Shown piece after piece: positions 42,901 to 43,691 of a stretch of DNA of 43,691 bases (within the stretch, counting starts at the first letter, position 1; each line of letters starts with the position of its first letter). Location: assembly GCF_002086455.1 (NCBI RefSeq), contig NZ_MVHC01000029.1, positions 1 to 43,691 of the forward strand. The letters are read 5' to 3'. A model generated the notes under the pieces. It was given only the letters and a program-made list of their open reading frames with translations. It had not been told where the DNA came from and made no database searches. The position numbers and the translations under genes were made by a program. Source of the DNA: Mycolicibacter algericus DSM 45454 (GTDB lineage: Bacteria > Actinomycetota > Actinomycetes > Mycobacteriales > Mycobacteriaceae).

Positions 42901-43194
42901 GATTCGCGGCTGGATGGGTGCCGAAGGCGTGCGTTGCAGCGCCATGGCGCACGCCACCGCGTCACTGGTGTCCGCGAACCCGGCGGCGAACCTGTCTCGG
43001 CGGTCCTGCTCCGTCAGGCAGATACCGCTGTGGTCGGCAACCAATTCGCCCAGTGTGCGCTCCAGCCACGAGAGCGCGGCGGTAGACAACGCCTCCGTAC
43101 CGGGCTGCCACTGTGGCCCGGGATCCCCGGCGTCGACCACCAAGACCGTCCGCGCTATGGCAGCCGGGAAACCTGCCTCGCTTGTGTTCGACAA
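39949..43194 (-). CDS. Large LuxR-type regulator with degenerate cyclase domain and AP-ATPase
   Basis: A 1081-residue regulator of the type found in several copies in mycobacteria (Rv0386, Rv0890c, Rv2488c family). Residues about 10-170 resemble a class III cyclase domain (NRAARLCDLAHAGQTVLSETARELM), but the metal-binding aspartates at the beginning are not recognisable, so it is likely inactive. Then come FVGRDAELTELRRLV, a Walker A TGTGGVGKTR (about 226-235) and a Walker B LLLVLDNCEHLL, a long helical repeat region (about 500-1000), and a C-terminal LuxR helix-turn-helix (about 1023-1081: LTPAEHNVIRLV, DIASKLSVSPRTVHSHLNHIY). The start used is TTG at 43,194 with GGGACGG nearby; later starts are possible. 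Signal and target genes are unknown. Confidence 0.88.
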   Translation of the reverse strand: MSNTSEAGFPAAIARTVLVVDAGDPGPQWQPGTEALSTAALSWLERTLGELVADHSGICLTEQDRRDRFAAGFADTSDAVACAMALQRTPSAPIQPRIAVHADEVPPVEPDTYPRSLVNRAARLCDLAHAGQTVLSETARELMGDQLPLEAWLLDLGIHRLPGRPYPERVTQLCHRDLGTDFPPLRTAKPLAEPHFPTPLTSFVGRDAELTELRRLVDGNRLVTLTGTGGVGKTRLALQLADELAGRFRDGAWCVDLSPITDPELIPERVTRTLGLPDRPDRSPLDTLVSLIAGRQLLLVLDNCEHLLDACARLTATLLAASAELTIVATSREPIGVAGEVTWTTPSLSLADEAVDLFRQRARLVRPSFTETADDAALVAEICRRLDGVPLAIELAATRARALSLVEIADGLGERFQLLTGGARTAVLRQQTLRASEDWSHDLLSESERVVFRRLAPFRGGFDLDAAHAVAGSTDLPRGQIVDKLTQLVDKSLVIADSTGESTRFRLLQTVQQYALEKLEQSGEAEGIRARHRDHYAALFDAGATAGYGWHIAQAELEIDNLRAAFTWSREHGDIELAAHLASSLFPLWIHSQTLEGLAWFDAVLTAPASMAPAARARALADKAIFEALTGNYGHADQAEEAVAIARRLDDPALLAWSLAACGFTCSYSPELALPYFEQAIALSPALDDDWRLAQIYGVQAYSAFVAGDLATTRVAAEKGQRLADAVGDWSVSRLCRLCLGLTHLHRGELTMAVEKTRGVAIEAEAAGDPLFSTQSLAVLAEALACQGDTRGARAAADACVEAAADLIDFHRAVSFGTVVDVSLAAGDVSGAVGAGAAAFDACALPQLMAITGNPVARAALASGDLVTARHLVDEALAVGSGFQRILLLEIRARVAMAEGELKQAEQDARHALAIAAETGGYLAVPELIESLAAVNCAAGQHHRAARLFGLAASARDIAGTVRSKVYDAEYADAVNTLREAMPHDDFERHWAQGTASSIAEVIAYASGTEGRRKRPSRGWASLTPAEHNVIRLVSAGLRDKDIASKLSVSPRTVHSHLNHIYAKLDISSRVQLVQVAARHI

Positions 43195-43691
43195 GATGTA
43201 CCGTCCCTACAGGCCGCAATGGTCGTGCAAGCGGCGGGCCCTGCTGTCCAGGATGGATGACCTGCGCGGCGATACGTCTTGTTTCCCGACCATATAGGTA
43301 TTTGTACGATACTTCCCGGAGTGCGCCATTGGCCACTTTTGAGTACTTTTGCCGATGTTGTCGGAGGCGCACCCCCGGACAGTGGCAGAGACGGGCTGGG
43401 CATGCCCGCTGCGCGCCGGACAGTTGATCTTCTCACCGCAGTGGTCCACCTGATCGCGATCTTCGGGTCGGGGCACCGACCAGTGGCGTCGGCCCGCTAC
43501 GGCCATGTCACGCGGGCGCGAGCGAGGCGCGTTCCTGTGGTGTGTCGCGGCTGCGGCATACCGATTCAGCAAACCGTCACTAAAGGTGTGCCCGGTACGC
43601 GGGCTGTCTTCAAAGGCTAAGTCCCCTGGGATGGTGGGGTTTCGGGCCTGCGGCTGACCGGGGCGGTTGGGCTCTTGGTGTGTCGTTGAGG
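43195..43691. other. About 500 bp without a recognisable gene
   Basis: Open frames here (for example 43,279-43,620 on plus and 43,207-43,572 on minus) give products I cannot match to any family and have no good start signals. No tRNA or clear terminator is seen. The final bases from 43,669 (GGGCTCTTGGTGTGTCG) resemble the GGCTCTT terminal repeats of ISL3-family insertion sequences, but the window ends before any transposase could be seen. Confidence 0.45.

Noticed and set aside
43279..43620. 113-residue plus-strand frame near the right end
   Set aside because: TTG start without a ribosome site, no family likeness, overlapping frames on the other strand equally open.

Overview
The window is high-GC actinobacterial DNA that looks like a Mycobacterium (sensu lato) chromosome. 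Many products read almost residue for residue like M. tuberculosis H37Rv proteins I know (HsaA, HsaB, HsaC, KshB, FadE30, KstR2, EchA20, IpdAB, GlgX), and there are mycobacterial hallmarks: a hemophore-like exported protein, a VapBC pair, and KstR and KstR2 operator motifs. The gene order is not that of M. tuberculosis, so I infer a non-tuberculous species and cannot name it. Locus names such as Rv3570c are used only as family labels from memory; no search was run.

Region 1 (1-12,283) is an alpha-glucan/trehalose block: the 3' end of glgB (+); then mak, treS and malQ on the minus strand; then glgX, treY and treZ on the plus strand. TreS and Mak turn trehalose into maltose-1-phosphate for the GlgE/GlgB route. 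GlgX, TreY and TreZ run the other way, from glycogen to trehalose. MalQ reshuffles malto-oligosaccharides. A small exported protein of unknown role (12,280-12,837) ends tail to tail with treZ.

Region 2 (12,860-16,818) is the KstR-type steroid ring A/B block: kshB diverges from hsaA-hsaC-hsaB, and two KstR-like boxes lie between them. The hydrolase gene hsaD, normally between hsaA and hsaC, is absent, and so is nat downstream.

Region 3 (16,824-19,199) is an accessory patch on the minus strand: a vapBC toxin-antitoxin pair, an unrecognised 424-residue protein with a faint nitroreductase-like look, and a hemophore-like exported protein.

Region 4 (19,245-31,018 and 34,562-39,847) is the KstR2-type block for steroid rings C and D. 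One minus operon holds fadD3-fadE31-fadE32-fadE33, then two unexpected genes (a choloylglycine-hydrolase-family enzyme and an exported lipase), then aspB. Divergent from it run fadE30-ipdF-kstR2-fadA6. Further right are ipdC, ipdB, ipdA and echA20 (-), and two SDR genes (+). Perfect KstR2 boxes lie in both divergent promoters (27,274-27,287 and 38,119-38,132).

Region 5 (31,030-34,546) interrupts the KstR2 block where M. tuberculosis has Rv3555c and fdxB. It carries two TetR regulators, a DUF899 thioredoxin-like gene divergent from the second TetR across a clear inverted repeat, a small VOC protein, and a DUF559/AbiEi-like gene bracketed by two 59-bp imperfect direct repeats (47/59 identical), each of which is itself a palindrome.

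Region 6 (39,949-43,691) is a very large LuxR-type regulator with a degenerate cyclase domain and an AP-ATPase, then about 500 bp with no recognisable gene. The last bases may be the end of an insertion sequence.
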